Shown here one piece after another: positions 26,309 to 34,952 of a stretch of 64,000 nucleotides of DNA. Made by a program: the position numbers and the translations under genes. Under the pieces are notes generated by a model. It saw nothing but the letters and a program-made list of their open reading frames with translations, did not search any database and was not told the DNA's origin. Source of the DNA: DASVHS01 sp035468985. GTDB lineage: Bacteria > Acidobacteriota > Thermoanaerobaculia > Gp7-AA8. Each line of letters opens with the position of its first letter. Position 1 is the stretch's first letter. Location: assembly GCA_035468985.1 (NCBI GenBank), contig DATISF010000032.1, positions 24,116-88,115 of the forward strand, written 5' to 3'.

Positions 26309-26707
26309 ATGTCGATGACTGATCCAATCGCGGACATGCTGACGCGAATCCGCAACGGAATCCAATCGCGCCACGACCGCGTCGATGTTCCGGCCTCGAA
26401 GCTCAAGGTCGAGATCGCGCGCATTCTCAAGAGCGAGGGCTTCATCAGCAACTACAAGCTGGTGGAGGACAAGATCCAGTCCGTGCTCCGCGTCTATCTG
26501 AAGTATTCGGAAGAGGGCGAGCCGGTCATTCACGGGATCGAGCGCATCTCGCGCCCCGGACGCCGCGTCTACCGCAACAGGCAGGAGATCCCGCGCGTCC
26601 TCGGCGGGCTCGGTCTGGCCATCGTCTCCACCTCGAAAGGCGTCATGGCCGGCGCCGAGGCCGTGAAGAGCGGAGTGGGCGGCGAAGTGCTCTGCCAGGT
26701 CTGGTAA
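26309..26707 (+). CDS. rpsH: 30S ribosomal protein S8
   Basis: A 132-aa 16S central-domain protein; in E. coli it represses the spc operon. DPIADMLTRIRNGIQ near the start and the C-terminal STSKGVMAGAEAVKSGVGGEVLCQVW signature are intact. Confidence 0.96.
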   Translation: MSMTDPIADMLTRIRNGIQSRHDRVDVPASKLKVEIARILKSEGFISNYKLVEDKIQSVLRVYLKYSEEGEPVIHGIERISRPGRRVYRNRQEIPRVLGGLGLAIVSTSKGVMAGAEAVKSGVGGEVLCQVW

Positions 26708-26719
26708 GGAGATCGACCC

Positions 26720-27262
26720 ATGTCTCGTATCGGAAACAAAGAGATCGCGGTGCCCAAGGGCGTCGAAATCAAGAAGGACGGCAACGACGTCATGGTCAAG
26801 GGGCCGAAGGGCTCGCTGAAGACGGCGCTCGTCGAAGGCATCGACGTCAAGATCGAGAACAACGTCGTCAAGTTCTCGCGGAAGGACAACGAGGGGAAGA
26901 CCAAGGCCCTTCACGGGCTCGTCCGCGCTCTGGTGGCGAACAACGTCCTCGGCGTGACCCAGGGCTTCAAGAGGGAGCTCGACATCGTCGGCGTCGGTTA
27001 TCGCGCCGAGGTGAAGGGGAAGGAAGTGGTGTTCCAGCTCGGGTACTCGCATCCGGTGCGTTTCGCGATTCCGAAGGGAATCGATATCGCCGTCGACGGG
27101 AAGAGCGGACACATCACGGTGACGGGTATCGACAAGCAGCAGGTCGGCCAGGTGGCCGCCGAGATCCGCTCGCTCCGCGAGCCGGATCCGTACAAGGGCA
27201 AAGGCATCAAGTATTCGAACGAAGTCATTCGCCGTAAGGCGGGCAAAGCGGCAGGTAAGTGA
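26720..27262 (+). CDS. rplF: 50S ribosomal protein L6
   Basis: A 180-aa protein near the factor-binding site. MSRIGNKEIAVPKGVEIK and the C-terminal REPDPYKGKGIKYSNEVIRRKAGKA signature are conserved. It has a GGAGAT ribosome site 12 bp after rpsH. A repeat fills the gap to rplR. Confidence 0.97.
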   Translation: MSRIGNKEIAVPKGVEIKKDGNDVMVKGPKGSLKTALVEGIDVKIENNVVKFSRKDNEGKTKALHGLVRALVANNVLGVTQGFKRELDIVGVGYRAEVKGKEVVFQLGYSHPVRFAIPKGIDIAVDGKSGHITVTGIDKQQVGQVAAEIRSLREPDPYKGKGIKYSNEVIRRKAGKAAGK

Positions 27263-27279
27263 CGCGCGCCGTAGCGCGG

Positions 27280-27324
27280 GTCATCCTGAGGCGCTGAGCC
27301 ATCAGCGAAGCGCCGAAGGATCTC
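27280..27324. repeat. CATCCTGAG / GAAGGATCTC element in the rplF-rplR gap
   Basis: ATCCTGAGGCGCT pairs with AGCGAAGCGCCGAAGGAT around a GAGCCATC loop, giving a strong hairpin. It ends 9 bp before rplR, so it covers the region where a ribosome-binding site would be expected. Confidence 0.7.
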
Positions 27325-27333
27325 GAGGTTGAT

Positions 27334-27693
27334 ATGGACAGAGCTAAACAGAGAGTCGTTTCACGAACGCGGATCAAGGAACGGATCCGCAGCAAGGTTC
27401 AGGGTACATCGGAGCGTCCGCGTCTCGCGGTGTTCCGCAGCCTCAAGCACATCTACGCGCAGGTCATCGACGACGCTTCCGGCAAGACGCTGGTCGCGGC
27501 ATCGAGCAACGAGAAGGACTCCTCCGCGAAGGGTGCCAATGCGGCGGCGGCCAAGGCCGTCGGCGCGCTCATCGCGAAGAAGGCCAAGGACAAGGGAATC
27601 AAGCGCGTGGTGTTCGACCGCGGCGGATATCTCTATCACGGAAACATCAAGGCGCTCGCGGATGCGGCGCGTGAAAACGGTCTGGAATTCTAG
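27334..27693 (+). CDS. rplR: 50S ribosomal protein L18
   Basis: A 119-aa 5S rRNA-binding protein. RIRSKVQGTSERPRLAVFRS (about 17-36), HIYAQVIDDASGKTLV and FDRGGYLYHGNIKALADAARENGLEF are typical. ATG 27334 has only a repeat-derived GAGGTT ahead of it. Confidence 0.95.
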   Translation: MDRAKQRVVSRTRIKERIRSKVQGTSERPRLAVFRSLKHIYAQVIDDASGKTLVAASSNEKDSSAKGANAAAAKAVGALIAKKAKDKGIKRVVFDRGGYLYHGNIKALADAARENGLEF

Positions 27694-27701
27694 GAGAGCA
27701 G

Positions 27702-28265
27702 ATGCAGCGTCCAATGCAGCGAGGACAGGGTGGACCGCGCGGTGATCGTCGCGAGAGCGAGCGATCCGAGAGCGGGATGATCGACAAAGTCGTCCACATC
27801 AACCGCGTCACGAAAGTCGTCAAGGGCGGCAAGAACTTCAGCTTCAGCGCGCTGGTCGTCGTGGGCGACGGCAAGGGCCGCGTCGGCTTCGGATCGGGGA
27901 AGGCCAAGGAAGTGCCGGCCGCGATCAAGAAGGGTATCGAGATCGCCAAGAAGAACATGATCTCGATCTCCATGAGCGGGACAACCATCCCGCACGCCAC
28001 CCTCGGCCACTATGGCGCGGGGAAGGTGCTGCTCAAGCCGGCCTCGGACGGCACGGGCGTCATCGCCGGCGGTCCGGTGCGGGCCATCCTCGAGTCGGCC
28101 GGCATCCAGAACATCCTGACGAAGTCGCTCGGCACCGCCAACCCGCACAACGTGGTCAAGGCGACGTTCGAGGCGCTCAAGCAGCTCCGCAGCGAGGCTC
28201 AGTACACCAAACTGCGCGGCGGCGAAACCGGCGGCGGCACCCCGACGCCGGAAGGTGAAGCATGA
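27702..28265 (+). CDS. rpsE: 30S ribosomal protein S5
   Basis: A 187-aa fidelity protein near the mRNA entry. VVKGGKNFSFSALVVVGDG (about 40-58), GRVGFGSGKAKEVPAAIKK and GGPVRAILESAGIQNILTKSLG are intact. It has a short disordered N-terminus rich in Arg/Gln/Ser and a C-terminal GGGTPTPEG tail. Overlaps rpmD by 4 bp. Confidence 0.96.
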   Translation: MQRPMQRGQGGPRGDRRESERSESGMIDKVVHINRVTKVVKGGKNFSFSALVVVGDGKGRVGFGSGKAKEVPAAIKKGIEIAKKNMISISMSGTTIPHATLGHYGAGKVLLKPASDGTGVIAGGPVRAILESAGIQNILTKSLGTANPHNVVKATFEALKQLRSEAQYTKLRGGETGGGTPTPEGEA

Positions 28266-28465
28266 GCGCGAAGAAAGCCACCGAGAAAAAAGGCACGATC
28301 AAGGTCCGCCAGATCCGCAGCGGCATCGGATGCCCGCGGGAGATGCGCGAGACCCTCAAGGCCCTCGGGCTCGGCAAGATGCACCGCGTGGCCGAGCGCG
28401 TGGACAGCAAGGAAGTGCGCGGGATGATCGCCAAGATCCCGCATCTCGTCGAAGTCGTGGAGTGA
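28262..28465 (+). CDS. rpmD: 50S ribosomal protein L30
   Basis: A 67-aa protein. TIKVRQIRSGIGCPREMRETLKALGLGKM and DSKEVRGMIAKIPHLVEVVE define the L30 fold, with a short basic N-terminal extension (SAKKATEKKG). ATGA overlap with rpsE. Confidence 0.94.
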   Translation: MSAKKATEKKGTIKVRQIRSGIGCPREMRETLKALGLGKMHRVAERVDSKEVRGMIAKIPHLVEVVE

Positions 28466-28473
28466 CGCGAAGC

Positions 28474-28503
28474 GTCATCCTGAGCCGCAAGGCGAAGGAT
28501 CTC
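28474..28503. repeat. CATCCTGAG / GAAGGATCTC element in the rpmD-rplO gap
   Basis: GTCATCCTGAGCCGC then AAGGCGAAGGATCTC forms an imperfect hairpin. The remaining gap to rplO repeats similar pieces (GCTTCGCAAGCTCAGCATGACGG), as if two elements abut in opposite orientation. Confidence 0.65.
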
Positions 28504-28547
28504 GTCGATGAGATGCTTCGCAAGCTCAGCATGACGGAGGAAACAAG

Positions 28548-28991
28548 ATGGACCTGAACAACCTCAAACCGAAAAAAGGAAGCAAGCACGGCCGCAAGCG
28601 CGTCGGCCGCGGCCCCGGCTCCGGCCACGGCAAGACCTCCGGACGCGGCGAGAAGGGGCAGAAGTCACGCTCCGGCTACACCTCGAAGCTTGGCTTCGAA
28701 GGCGGCCAGATGCCGCTGCAGCGCCGCTTGCCCAAGCGCGGCTTCACGAACATCTTCAAGAAGAATCGCGCCGTGGTGAACGTCTCCGAGCTCGAGCGTT
28801 TCGACAACGGCGCGACCGTCGACGAGGCGGCACTGCGCAAGGCCGGCCTGGTCAAGGGTCAGAACGACGGGATCAAGATCCTCGGCGACGGCAAGCTGAC
28901 CAAGAAGCTCACCGTCCACGCCACGAAGTTCTCCGAGTCCGCTCGGAAACAGATCGAGGCCGCGGGCGGCACTTGCCAGGAGACCGCGTAA
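28548..28991 (+). CDS. rplO: 50S ribosomal protein L15
   Basis: A 147-aa late-assembly protein. The glycine-rich GRKRVGRGPGSGHGKTSGRGEKGQKSRSG N-terminus and FEGGQMPLQRRLPKRGF (about 43-60) are conserved. It has a GGAGGAAACA ribosome site and is followed by secY after one base. Confidence 0.96.
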   Translation: MDLNNLKPKKGSKHGRKRVGRGPGSGHGKTSGRGEKGQKSRSGYTSKLGFEGGQMPLQRRLPKRGFTNIFKKNRAVVNVSELERFDNGATVDEAALRKAGLVKGQNDGIKILGDGKLTKKLTVHATKFSESARKQIEAAGGTCQETA

Positions 28992-28992
28992 G

Positions 28993-30402
28993 GTGAATTT
29001 CACAGACTCGTTCCGCAACATCTTCGCCATTCCCGATCTGCGCAAGCGGATCGTGTTCACGTTCATGCTGCTCGCGGTGTATCGCCTCGGGTCGCACATT
29101 CCGACTCCCGGAGTCGATCCGGTGGCGCTGTCGGAATTCTTCAAGGCGATGTCGGGCGGCGTCTTCGGTTTCCTCGATCTCTTCTCGGGCGGTGCCCTGC
29201 GCCGTCTGTCCGTGTTCGCCCTCGGCATCATGCCGTACATCTCGGCGTCGATCATCCTGCAGCTCCTCACGGTGGTCTGGCCGTACCTGGAGAAGCTCTC
29301 CAAAGAGGGCGAGATGGGGCGGCGCAAGATCAACCAGTACACCCGCTACGGCACGATCGTCCTCTCGATCATCCAGTCGCTCGGCGTGGCGTTCTGGCTG
29401 AAGGCTCAGGCAGCTCCGGGCGGCGCGCCGCTCGTGCCGCCGCACATCCAGGACTCGCTGTGGGGGCTCGGCTTCCCGATCATGACCGTGCTGACGCTGA
29501 CGACCGGAACGTCGTTCATCATGTGGCTCGGCGAGCAGATCTCCGAGCGCGGCATCGGCAACGGCATCTCGCTGATCATCTTCGCGGGCATCGTCGTCAA
29601 CCTGCCGCACGCGGTCATCGTGACCATCGATGAGATCCGCACCGGCCAGCGCAACCTGTTCGCGATCCTCTTCCTGGTCGTCTTCATGATCGCGGTCGTG
29701 GCCTTCGTCGTGTTCATGGAGCGGGCACAGCGCCGCATCCCGGTGCAGTACGCGAAGCGCGTGGTGGGCCGCAAGGTCTACGGCGGTGCGAATACGTACC
29801 TGCCGCTGCGCGTGAACACCGCGGGCGTCATCCCGGTCATCTTCGCGTCGTCGATCCTGGTGATCCCGCAGACGATCGCCACGATGATCAAGGCGCCGTG
29901 GTCGCAGTCGATTGCCGCCCAGCTCCGCTCCGGCGAGCCGCTGTACTACCTGCTCGAGGTCATCGGCATCATCTTCTTCGGCTACTTCTACACGTCGATC
30001 GTCTTCAACCCGGTCGACACGGCCGACAACATGCGGAAATACGGCGGCTTCATCCCGGGCATCCGTCCGGGCAAGAAGACTTCCGACTACATCGACCGCG
30101 TGCTGACGCGCATCACGTTCGTCGGCTCGGCGTACCTCGCCGCCGTGTGCATCCTGCCGGAGTTTCTGATCTCCGGCGTGCACGTGAATCAGCTGCCTTT
30201 CGGGGTGGGCGCGGCGCTCGACCGCTTCCTTCCGGTGTGGTTCACGGAAGGCATGGGCATCAACTTCTACTTCGGCGGCACCTCGCTGCTGATCGTCGTC
30301 GGCGTGGCCATGGATACGATCCAGCAGATCGAGTCGCAGCTGGTCATGCGCAACTACGACGGATTCATGAAGCGTGGACGGGTTCGGGGGCGCCGCGGTT
30401 AA
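28993..30402 (+). CDS. secY: Protein translocase subunit SecY
   Basis: A 469-aa inner-membrane channel with ten helices that exports unfolded proteins with SecE, SecG and SecA. RIVFTFMLLAVYRLGSHIPTPG at the start, the plug-region FSGGALRRLSVFALGIMPYISASI, and the C-terminal IQQIESQLVMRNYDGFMKRG signature are intact. A periplasmic Ala/Pro loop (AQAAPGGAPLVPP) lies between helices 3 and 4. GTG start 28993, one base after the rplO stop. Place in the spc operon is canonical. Confidence 0.97.
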   Translation: MNFTDSFRNIFAIPDLRKRIVFTFMLLAVYRLGSHIPTPGVDPVALSEFFKAMSGGVFGFLDLFSGGALRRLSVFALGIMPYISASIILQLLTVVWPYLEKLSKEGEMGRRKINQYTRYGTIVLSIIQSLGVAFWLKAQAAPGGAPLVPPHIQDSLWGLGFPIMTVLTLTTGTSFIMWLGEQISERGIGNGISLIIFAGIVVNLPHAVIVTIDEIRTGQRNLFAILFLVVFMIAVVAFVVFMERAQRRIPVQYAKRVVGRKVYGGANTYLPLRVNTAGVIPVIFASSILVIPQTIATMIKAPWSQSIAAQLRSGEPLYYLLEVIGIIFFGYFYTSIVFNPVDTADNMRKYGGFIPGIRPGKKTSDYIDRVLTRITFVGSAYLAAVCILPEFLISGVHVNQLPFGVGAALDRFLPVWFTEGMGINFYFGGTSLLIVVGVAMDTIQQIESQLVMRNYDGFMKRGRVRGRRG

Positions 30403-31044
30403 ATGAAACTGATCTTCATCGGTCCACCGGGGAGCGGGAAGGGAACCCAGGCCAAGCGGCTCGCGGGCCGTTTCGGGATCCCGCATATCTCCACGGGCGA
30501 CATGCTGCGCGAAGCGGTGGCCGAAGGCACTCCTCTTGGGGTCAAGGCGGACAAGATCATGAAGTCGGGGGCCCTCGTGCCTGACGACATCATGATCGGG
30601 ATGATCCGCGAGCGTCTGGCCAGGCCGGACGCGGCTAAAGGATTCATTCTGGACGGCTTTCCCCGCACGCTGGTCCAGGCCGAGAAGCTCGACGGGCTCG
30701 TCGCCGGGAATGGTCAGAAGGCTCTTCGCGTTGTGCGCCTACTGGTCCCCGACGAAGCCATCGTCAAGCGGATCGCCCTTCGACGCACGTGCGCGCAGTG
30801 TGGGGCGATCTACCACCTCGAAAACCGGCCGCCGAAGGTGGCTGGGGTTTGCGATCGCGACGGCGGGGAACTGATCGCGCGTCCCGACGACACCGAAGCG
30901 GCCGTCCGGAAGCGCCTCGAGTCGTTTCACCGGCAGACCGAACCGGTGGCCGACTACTACAAAACGAAGAGTGTCCTGAAAGAGGTCGACGGGATGGGTC
31001 CCGTCGATCAGGTCTTTGAACGGATCGAAAAGACGTTGTCGTAG
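30403..31044 (+). CDS. adk: Adenylate kinase (zinc-lid type)
   Basis: A 213-aa enzyme interconverting ATP + AMP and 2 ADP. GPPGSGKGTQAKRL (about 5-18) is the P-loop, DGFPRT the AMP-binding segment. The lid carries CAQC and, about 20 residues later, CDRD, the C-x2-C...C-x2-D zinc pattern. ATG 30403 directly follows the secY stop; no Shine-Dalgarno is visible, so translation is probably coupled. Confidence 0.97.
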   Translation: MKLIFIGPPGSGKGTQAKRLAGRFGIPHISTGDMLREAVAEGTPLGVKADKIMKSGALVPDDIMIGMIRERLARPDAAKGFILDGFPRTLVQAEKLDGLVAGNGQKALRVVRLLVPDEAIVKRIALRRTCAQCGAIYHLENRPPKVAGVCDRDGGELIARPDDTEAAVRKRLESFHRQTEPVADYYKTKSVLKEVDGMGPVDQVFERIEKTLS

Positions 31045-31057
31045 GTAGATACCAAGC

Positions 31058-31882
31058 ATGCTCGACAGGATGAAAGGACCGGTTCTGAAAACTCGCGAAG
31101 AGATCCAGGTGCTGGATCGCGCGAACAGGATCGTTCTGGAGATCCTGGAGATGATGCGCGCAATGGTCAAGCCGGGCGCCACGACCGCGCAGCTCAATGC
31201 GCTGGCGGAAGAGGAACTGGCCAAGCGCGGCGCGAAGTCGCCCTTCAAGGGCTACGCGCCGATGAACCTGCCGCCTTATCCGGCGGTGCTCTGCGCATCG
31301 GTGAACGACGTCATCGTCCACGGCATCCCGAATCGGGCGAAGCTGCAGGAAGGCGACATCATCGGCCTCGACTTCGGCTCGATTTTCGAGGGATTCGTCG
31401 GCGACGGCGCGATCACGGTCGGTGTGGGGAAGGTGAGCGAGCGAGCCGAGGAGCTGATGCGCATCACGAATGAGTGCCTGGAGCTCTCGATCGAACAGAT
31501 GCGTCCCGGCCGTCACCTCGGCGACATCGGCGCGGTCTGTCAGGAGCACGCCGAGTCGAAAGGCTTCCACGTCATCCGCAACTTCGTCGGCCACGGAATC
31601 GGCCGGCGGATGCACGAGGAGCCGCAGGTCTACAACTACGGGAAGCGGGGTCGCGGCCTCGAGCTTCGCGAGGGAATGGTCCTCGCTCTCGAGCCGATGC
31701 TCTGCGAGATTGGCCCCAAACTGCGCGCGCGCATCGATCGCGCGAACAACGCGGGGATGATTCAGGACGTTCGCACCGATGCCGACGGATGGACGGCGCG
31801 GACGCTCGACGGAACGCTGGCCGCGCATTTCGAGCATTCGGTGGCGATCACGGCCAACGGCCCGATGGTGTTGGGAAAGTAA
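31058..31882 (+). CDS. map: Methionine aminopeptidase, type I
   Basis: A 274-aa metalloenzyme removing N-terminal Met. Metal ligands appear in DFGSIFEGFVGDGAITV (two Asp), GHGIGRRMHEEP (His) and the Glu residues in LEPML and FEHSVAI. The segment between the last two blocks (KLRARIDRANNAGMIQDVRTD) is longer than in short type I enzymes. It is in the canonical adk-map-infA order; a long hairpin repeat starts right after its stop. Confidence 0.95.
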   Translation: MLDRMKGPVLKTREEIQVLDRANRIVLEILEMMRAMVKPGATTAQLNALAEEELAKRGAKSPFKGYAPMNLPPYPAVLCASVNDVIVHGIPNRAKLQEGDIIGLDFGSIFEGFVGDGAITVGVGKVSERAEELMRITNECLELSIEQMRPGRHLGDIGAVCQEHAESKGFHVIRNFVGHGIGRRMHEEPQVYNYGKRGRGLELREGMVLALEPMLCEIGPKLRARIDRANNAGMIQDVRTDADGWTARTLDGTLAAHFEHSVAITANGPMVLGK

Positions 31883-31955
31883 TGGGGTCAGGTCTTCGTT
31901 TCTCCCGAAATTCTTCGCGGAGTAGAAGAACGGGCGAAACGAAGACCTGACCCCA
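31883..31955. repeat. 73-bp hairpin with perfect 20-bp arms (map-infA gap)
   Basis: TGGGGTCAGGTCTTCGTTTC (31883-31902) is exactly complementary to 31936-31955. Inside, CCCG-TTCTTC pairs with GAAGAA-CGGG. The GGGGTCAGGTCTTC arm looks like the REP-type hairpins linked to RAYT (IS200-like Y1) transposases in many genomes; no transposase gene is present here. Confidence 0.8.
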
Positions 31956-31970
31956 AGACCGAAAGGAACT

Positions 31971-32189
31971 ATGTCGAAGGAAGAAGCGATTGAAGTGACG
32001 GCCACGGTCCTGGAGACCCTGCCGAACGCCATGTTTCAGGTGGAGCTGGAGAACAAGCACAAGGTGCTCGCTCACATCTCCGGAAAAATGCGCAAGCACT
32101 TCATCCGAATCCTTCCGGGAGACAAGGTCCTCGTGGAGCTCTCACCCTACGATCTCACCCGCGGAAGAATCATCTACAGGTACAAATGA
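31971..32189 (+). CDS. infA: Translation initiation factor IF-1
   Basis: A 72-aa OB-fold factor that blocks the A site during initiation. AIEVTATVLETLPNAMFQVELEN (about 5-27), VLAHISGKMRKHFIRILPGDKV and SPYDLTRGRIIYRYK are universal. It has an AAGGAAC ribosome site just beyond the 73-bp hairpin. Confidence 0.97.
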   Translation: MSKEEAIEVTATVLETLPNAMFQVELENKHKVLAHISGKMRKHFIRILPGDKVLVELSPYDLTRGRIIYRYK

Positions 32190-32190
32190 C

Positions 32191-32304
32191 ATGAAAGTAC
32201 GTTCATCAGTCAAACGCATTTGCAGCAAGTGCAAGATCGTGCGCCGTCAGGGCGTGATCCGGATCATTTGCGAGAATCCGAAACACAAACAGCGACAGGG
32301 ATAA
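32191..32304 (+). CDS. rpmJ: 50S ribosomal protein L36
   Basis: A 37-aa protein, MKVRSSVKRICSKC at the start and ICENPKHKQRQG at the end. The CSKC plus C and H residues form the zinc site of the C+ form. ATG 32191 is one base after the infA stop (TGACATG). Small but unambiguous from sequence and position. Confidence 0.96.
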   Translation: MKVRSSVKRICSKCKIVRRQGVIRIICENPKHKQRQG

Positions 32305-32310
32305 GGAAAC

Positions 32311-32694
32311 ATGGCACGTATCGCAGGCGTCGATCTTCCACTGAACAAGAGAGTCGAAATCGGCCTCACCTACATCTATGGCATCGGCCGTTCGCGGTCG
32401 AACGACATCCTGAGCAAGGCTCAGGTCAACCGCGACACGCGCGTCAAAGACCTCACCGAGGATGACGTGCGCAAGATCCGTCAGGTCATTACGGACGAGG
32501 GAAAAGTCGAAGGCGATCTCCGCAAGGACGTCGGCCTGGACATCAAGCGGCTGATGGAGATCAACTGCTACCGCGGCATGCGCCATCGCCGTGGACTTCC
32601 CGTCCGCGGCCAGCGGACCCACACCAACGCCCGCACGCGCAAGGGTCCCCGCAAGGGCGCCATCGCCGGCAAGAAGAAAGCAACCAAGAAGTAA
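32311..32694 (+). CDS. rpsM: 30S ribosomal protein S13
   Basis: A 127-aa head protein forming intersubunit bridges. MARIAGVDLPLNKRVEIGLTYIYGIGRSRS, then YRGMRHRRGLPVRGQRTHTNARTRKG near 90-115, with a lysine-rich C-terminus. Normal length; 6-bp gap after rpmJ with AAGGAA. Confidence 0.97.
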   Translation: MARIAGVDLPLNKRVEIGLTYIYGIGRSRSNDILSKAQVNRDTRVKDLTEDDVRKIRQVITDEGKVEGDLRKDVGLDIKRLMEINCYRGMRHRRGLPVRGQRTHTNARTRKGPRKGAIAGKKKATKK

Positions 32695-32707
32695 GGGATA
32701 AGCACAC

Positions 32708-33121
32708 ATGGCAACAGCAAGAGCACCGAAACAGGGTCAGCGTCGCGCCGGCAGCAAGCGCCGGGAGAAGAAGAACGTTCCGCACGGCGTGGCGTCGATC
32801 GCGGCGACGTTCAACAACACGATCGTGGCCATCTCCGACCCCGTCGGAAACGTGCTGGCCTGGTCCAGCGCCGGCCGTATCGGATTCAAGGGCTCGCGCA
32901 AGGGCACTCCGTTCGCGGCACAGGTGGCCGCGCAGAATGCCGCGCAGCTGGCGCAGGAACACGGCGTGCGCAGCGTCGACGTGAAGGTCAAAGGCCCCGG
33001 CGCCGGCCGCGAGTCGGCCATCCGCGCCCTGGCTGCGTCCGGCCTCGACATCAAGTCGATCAAGGACGTCACGCCGATCCCGCACAACGGGTGCAGGCCG
33101 CCGAAGCGGCGCCGCGTCTGA
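32708..33121 (+). CDS. rpsK: 30S ribosomal protein S11
   Basis: A 137-aa platform protein. HGVASIAATFNNTIVAISDP (about 26-45), SAGRIGFKGSRKGTPFAAQ and the C-terminal TPIPHNGCRPPKRRRV are conserved. An 86-bp gap to rpsD follows with no gene or clear repeat. Confidence 0.97.
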   Translation: MATARAPKQGQRRAGSKRREKKNVPHGVASIAATFNNTIVAISDPVGNVLAWSSAGRIGFKGSRKGTPFAAQVAAQNAAQLAQEHGVRSVDVKVKGPGAGRESAIRALAASGLDIKSIKDVTPIPHNGCRPPKRRRV

Positions 33122-33207
33122 AATAGTCCCCATTTGTTACGCCGAGCAGCAGCCGGCGTATGCGGAGCGCGTCATGGTGGCGCGGGTCCGAACCATCAGG
33201 AGGCATA

Positions 33208-33834
33208 GTGGCTCGTTACTCTGATCCCGTCTGCCGGCTTTGCCGGCGCGAGGGCATGAAGCTCTTTCTCAAGGGCGATCGTTGTTTCAAGGACAAGTGC
33301 GCCATCGAGCGCCGCAATTACGCGCCCGGCCAGCACGGCCGGCGCCGCTCCAAAGTCCTCGGCTACGGCCTGCAGCTTCGCGAGAAGCAGAAGGTCAAGC
33401 GCATTTACGGACTCCTCGAGCGCCAGTTCAGTCTCTACTTCCGGCGGGCTGCCAAGAAGAGCGGAATCACCGGTGACCATCTGCTCCGCCAGCTCGAACT
33501 GCGGCTCGACAACGTCGTCTACTCCCTCGGATTCGCGTCCTCACGCGCGCAGGGCCGCCAGCTCGTGCGCCACGGACATATCGAGGTCAACGGCAAGAAG
33601 ATCAACATCCCCTCCTATCAGGTCAAGAAGGGCGATGTGATCCAGGTTCGCGAGAAGAGCCGGAAGAACGAGCAGATCCGCCAGGCGGTCGAGACCGCCG
33701 CGGGCCGCGGCGTTCCGACCTGGCTCGCGCTCAACGCGGAACAGTTCCAGGGCACCGTCCAGGATGTTCCGAAGCGCGAAGACATCCGCCTGCCCATCCA
33801 GGAACAGCTCATCGTCGAACTCTACTCGAAGTAA
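33208..33834 (+). CDS. rpsD: 30S ribosomal protein S4, zinc-binding form
   Basis: A 208-aa 16S assembly initiator. CRLC and C-x4-C (residues about 9-12 and 26-31) form an N-terminal zinc site; the S4 RNA-binding domain (LELRLDNVVYSLGFASSRAQGRQ) follows. GTG 33208 is chosen because it gives the family start ARYSDPVCRLCR and has CAGGAGG eight bases upstream. Confidence 0.96.
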   Translation: MARYSDPVCRLCRREGMKLFLKGDRCFKDKCAIERRNYAPGQHGRRRSKVLGYGLQLREKQKVKRIYGLLERQFSLYFRRAAKKSGITGDHLLRQLELRLDNVVYSLGFASSRAQGRQLVRHGHIEVNGKKINIPSYQVKKGDVIQVREKSRKNEQIRQAVETAAGRGVPTWLALNAEQFQGTVQDVPKREDIRLPIQEQLIVELYSK

Positions 33835-33852
33835 AACCGAGGAGGCCGCTAC

Positions 33853-34845
33853 ATGTTGTGGTCAGATTTTCAGAAGCCGAAGAAGCTCGATTACGATCCC
33901 GAAACTCTCACGCCGAATTACGGGCGTTTCAACGCCCAGCCGTTCGAGCGCGGCTTCGGCACCACCATCGGCAACGCGTTGCGCCGGGTCTTGCTCTCCT
34001 CGATCGAGGGAGCGGCGATCACCGCGGTGCGCGTCGAAGGTGTTCTTCACGAGTTCTCGTCGCTCACCGGCGTCGTCGAGGACATGACCGACGTCGTTCT
34101 CAATCTCAAGCAGATCCCGTTCAAGCTGCACGGTGAAGGTCCGAAGACGCTGTACGTCGAGAAGAAGGGGCCGGGTGTCGTGACGGCCGCCGACTTCGAG
34201 CAGGACGCGGACATCGAGATCCTCGATCCCGGTGCGCACATCGCCACCCTGTCGAAGGAAGGCACGCTGAAGCTGGAAGCGCGTCTGAAGCGCGGCCGCG
34301 GCTACCAGGTCGCCGATCGCAACGCGGACTCCGATCTTCCGCTCGGCTACATCCCGATCGACTCGATCCATTCCCCGGTCCGGCGCGTGAACTATCACGT
34401 GGAAGGCGCACGCGTCGGCCAGATGACCGACTACGACCGCCTGATCCTCGAGGTGTGGACCAACGGCGCCGTCTCGCCGCAGGAAGCGGTCAGCCTCGCC
34501 GCCGATCTTCTCGGCGATCATCTCCGTATCTTCAGCTCGTTCGAGAGCAAGGGTGAGGCGGTGGAAGAGGCGGCCGCGCCGGAAGTCGATCCGCGGCTGG
34601 CCGAGCTTCTGGCGAAACCGATCGAGGAGCTCGACCTTTCCGTCCGCTCCGCCAACTGCCTCAAGAACGCCAACATCCGCACCCTCGGAGACCTCGTGCA
34701 GCGCACCGAGCGCGAGATGCTTTCGACCAAGAACTTCGGCCGGAAGTCGCTCGACGAGATCAAGGACGTCCTGGCGAACATGGGGCTGTCCTTCGGCATG
34801 ACACGCGTTCCGACGCGCGGTGGCGCAGCGGAAATGCGGGAGTGA
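33853..34845 (+). CDS. rpoA: RNA polymerase subunit alpha
   Basis: A 330-aa subunit. The N-terminal domain (FERGFGTTIGNALRRVLLSSIEGAAI, about 34-59) dimerises and nucleates polymerase assembly; after a linker at about 225-250, the C-terminal domain (LDLSVRSANCLKNANIRTLGDL) binds UP elements and activators. It has an AGGAGG ribosome site. Canonical place before rplQ. Confidence 0.97.
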   Translation: MLWSDFQKPKKLDYDPETLTPNYGRFNAQPFERGFGTTIGNALRRVLLSSIEGAAITAVRVEGVLHEFSSLTGVVEDMTDVVLNLKQIPFKLHGEGPKTLYVEKKGPGVVTAADFEQDADIEILDPGAHIATLSKEGTLKLEARLKRGRGYQVADRNADSDLPLGYIPIDSIHSPVRRVNYHVEGARVGQMTDYDRLILEVWTNGAVSPQEAVSLAADLLGDHLRIFSSFESKGEAVEEAAAPEVDPRLAELLAKPIEELDLSVRSANCLKNANIRTLGDLVQRTEREMLSTKNFGRKSLDEIKDVLANMGLSFGMTRVPTRGGAAEMRE

Positions 34846-34859
34846 CGCGCGAAGACGCG

Positions 34860-34937
34860 TGATCCTGAGCCGCGAACACGGCGAAGGATCTCGAACTAGC
34901 AGGCATCCTGAGATCCTTCGCTTCGCTCAGGATGACG
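34860..34937. repeat. Inverted pair of CATCCTGAG / GAAGGATCTC elements (rpoA-rplQ gap)
   Basis: One element (34860-34893) reads forward and a second (34903-34937) lies in opposite orientation, ending CTCAGGATGAC. The pair can form two hairpins or one long stem. It fills the whole rpoA-rplQ gap apart from 15 bp. Confidence 0.75.
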
Positions 34938-34952
34938 GAAGAGGACAAACGA

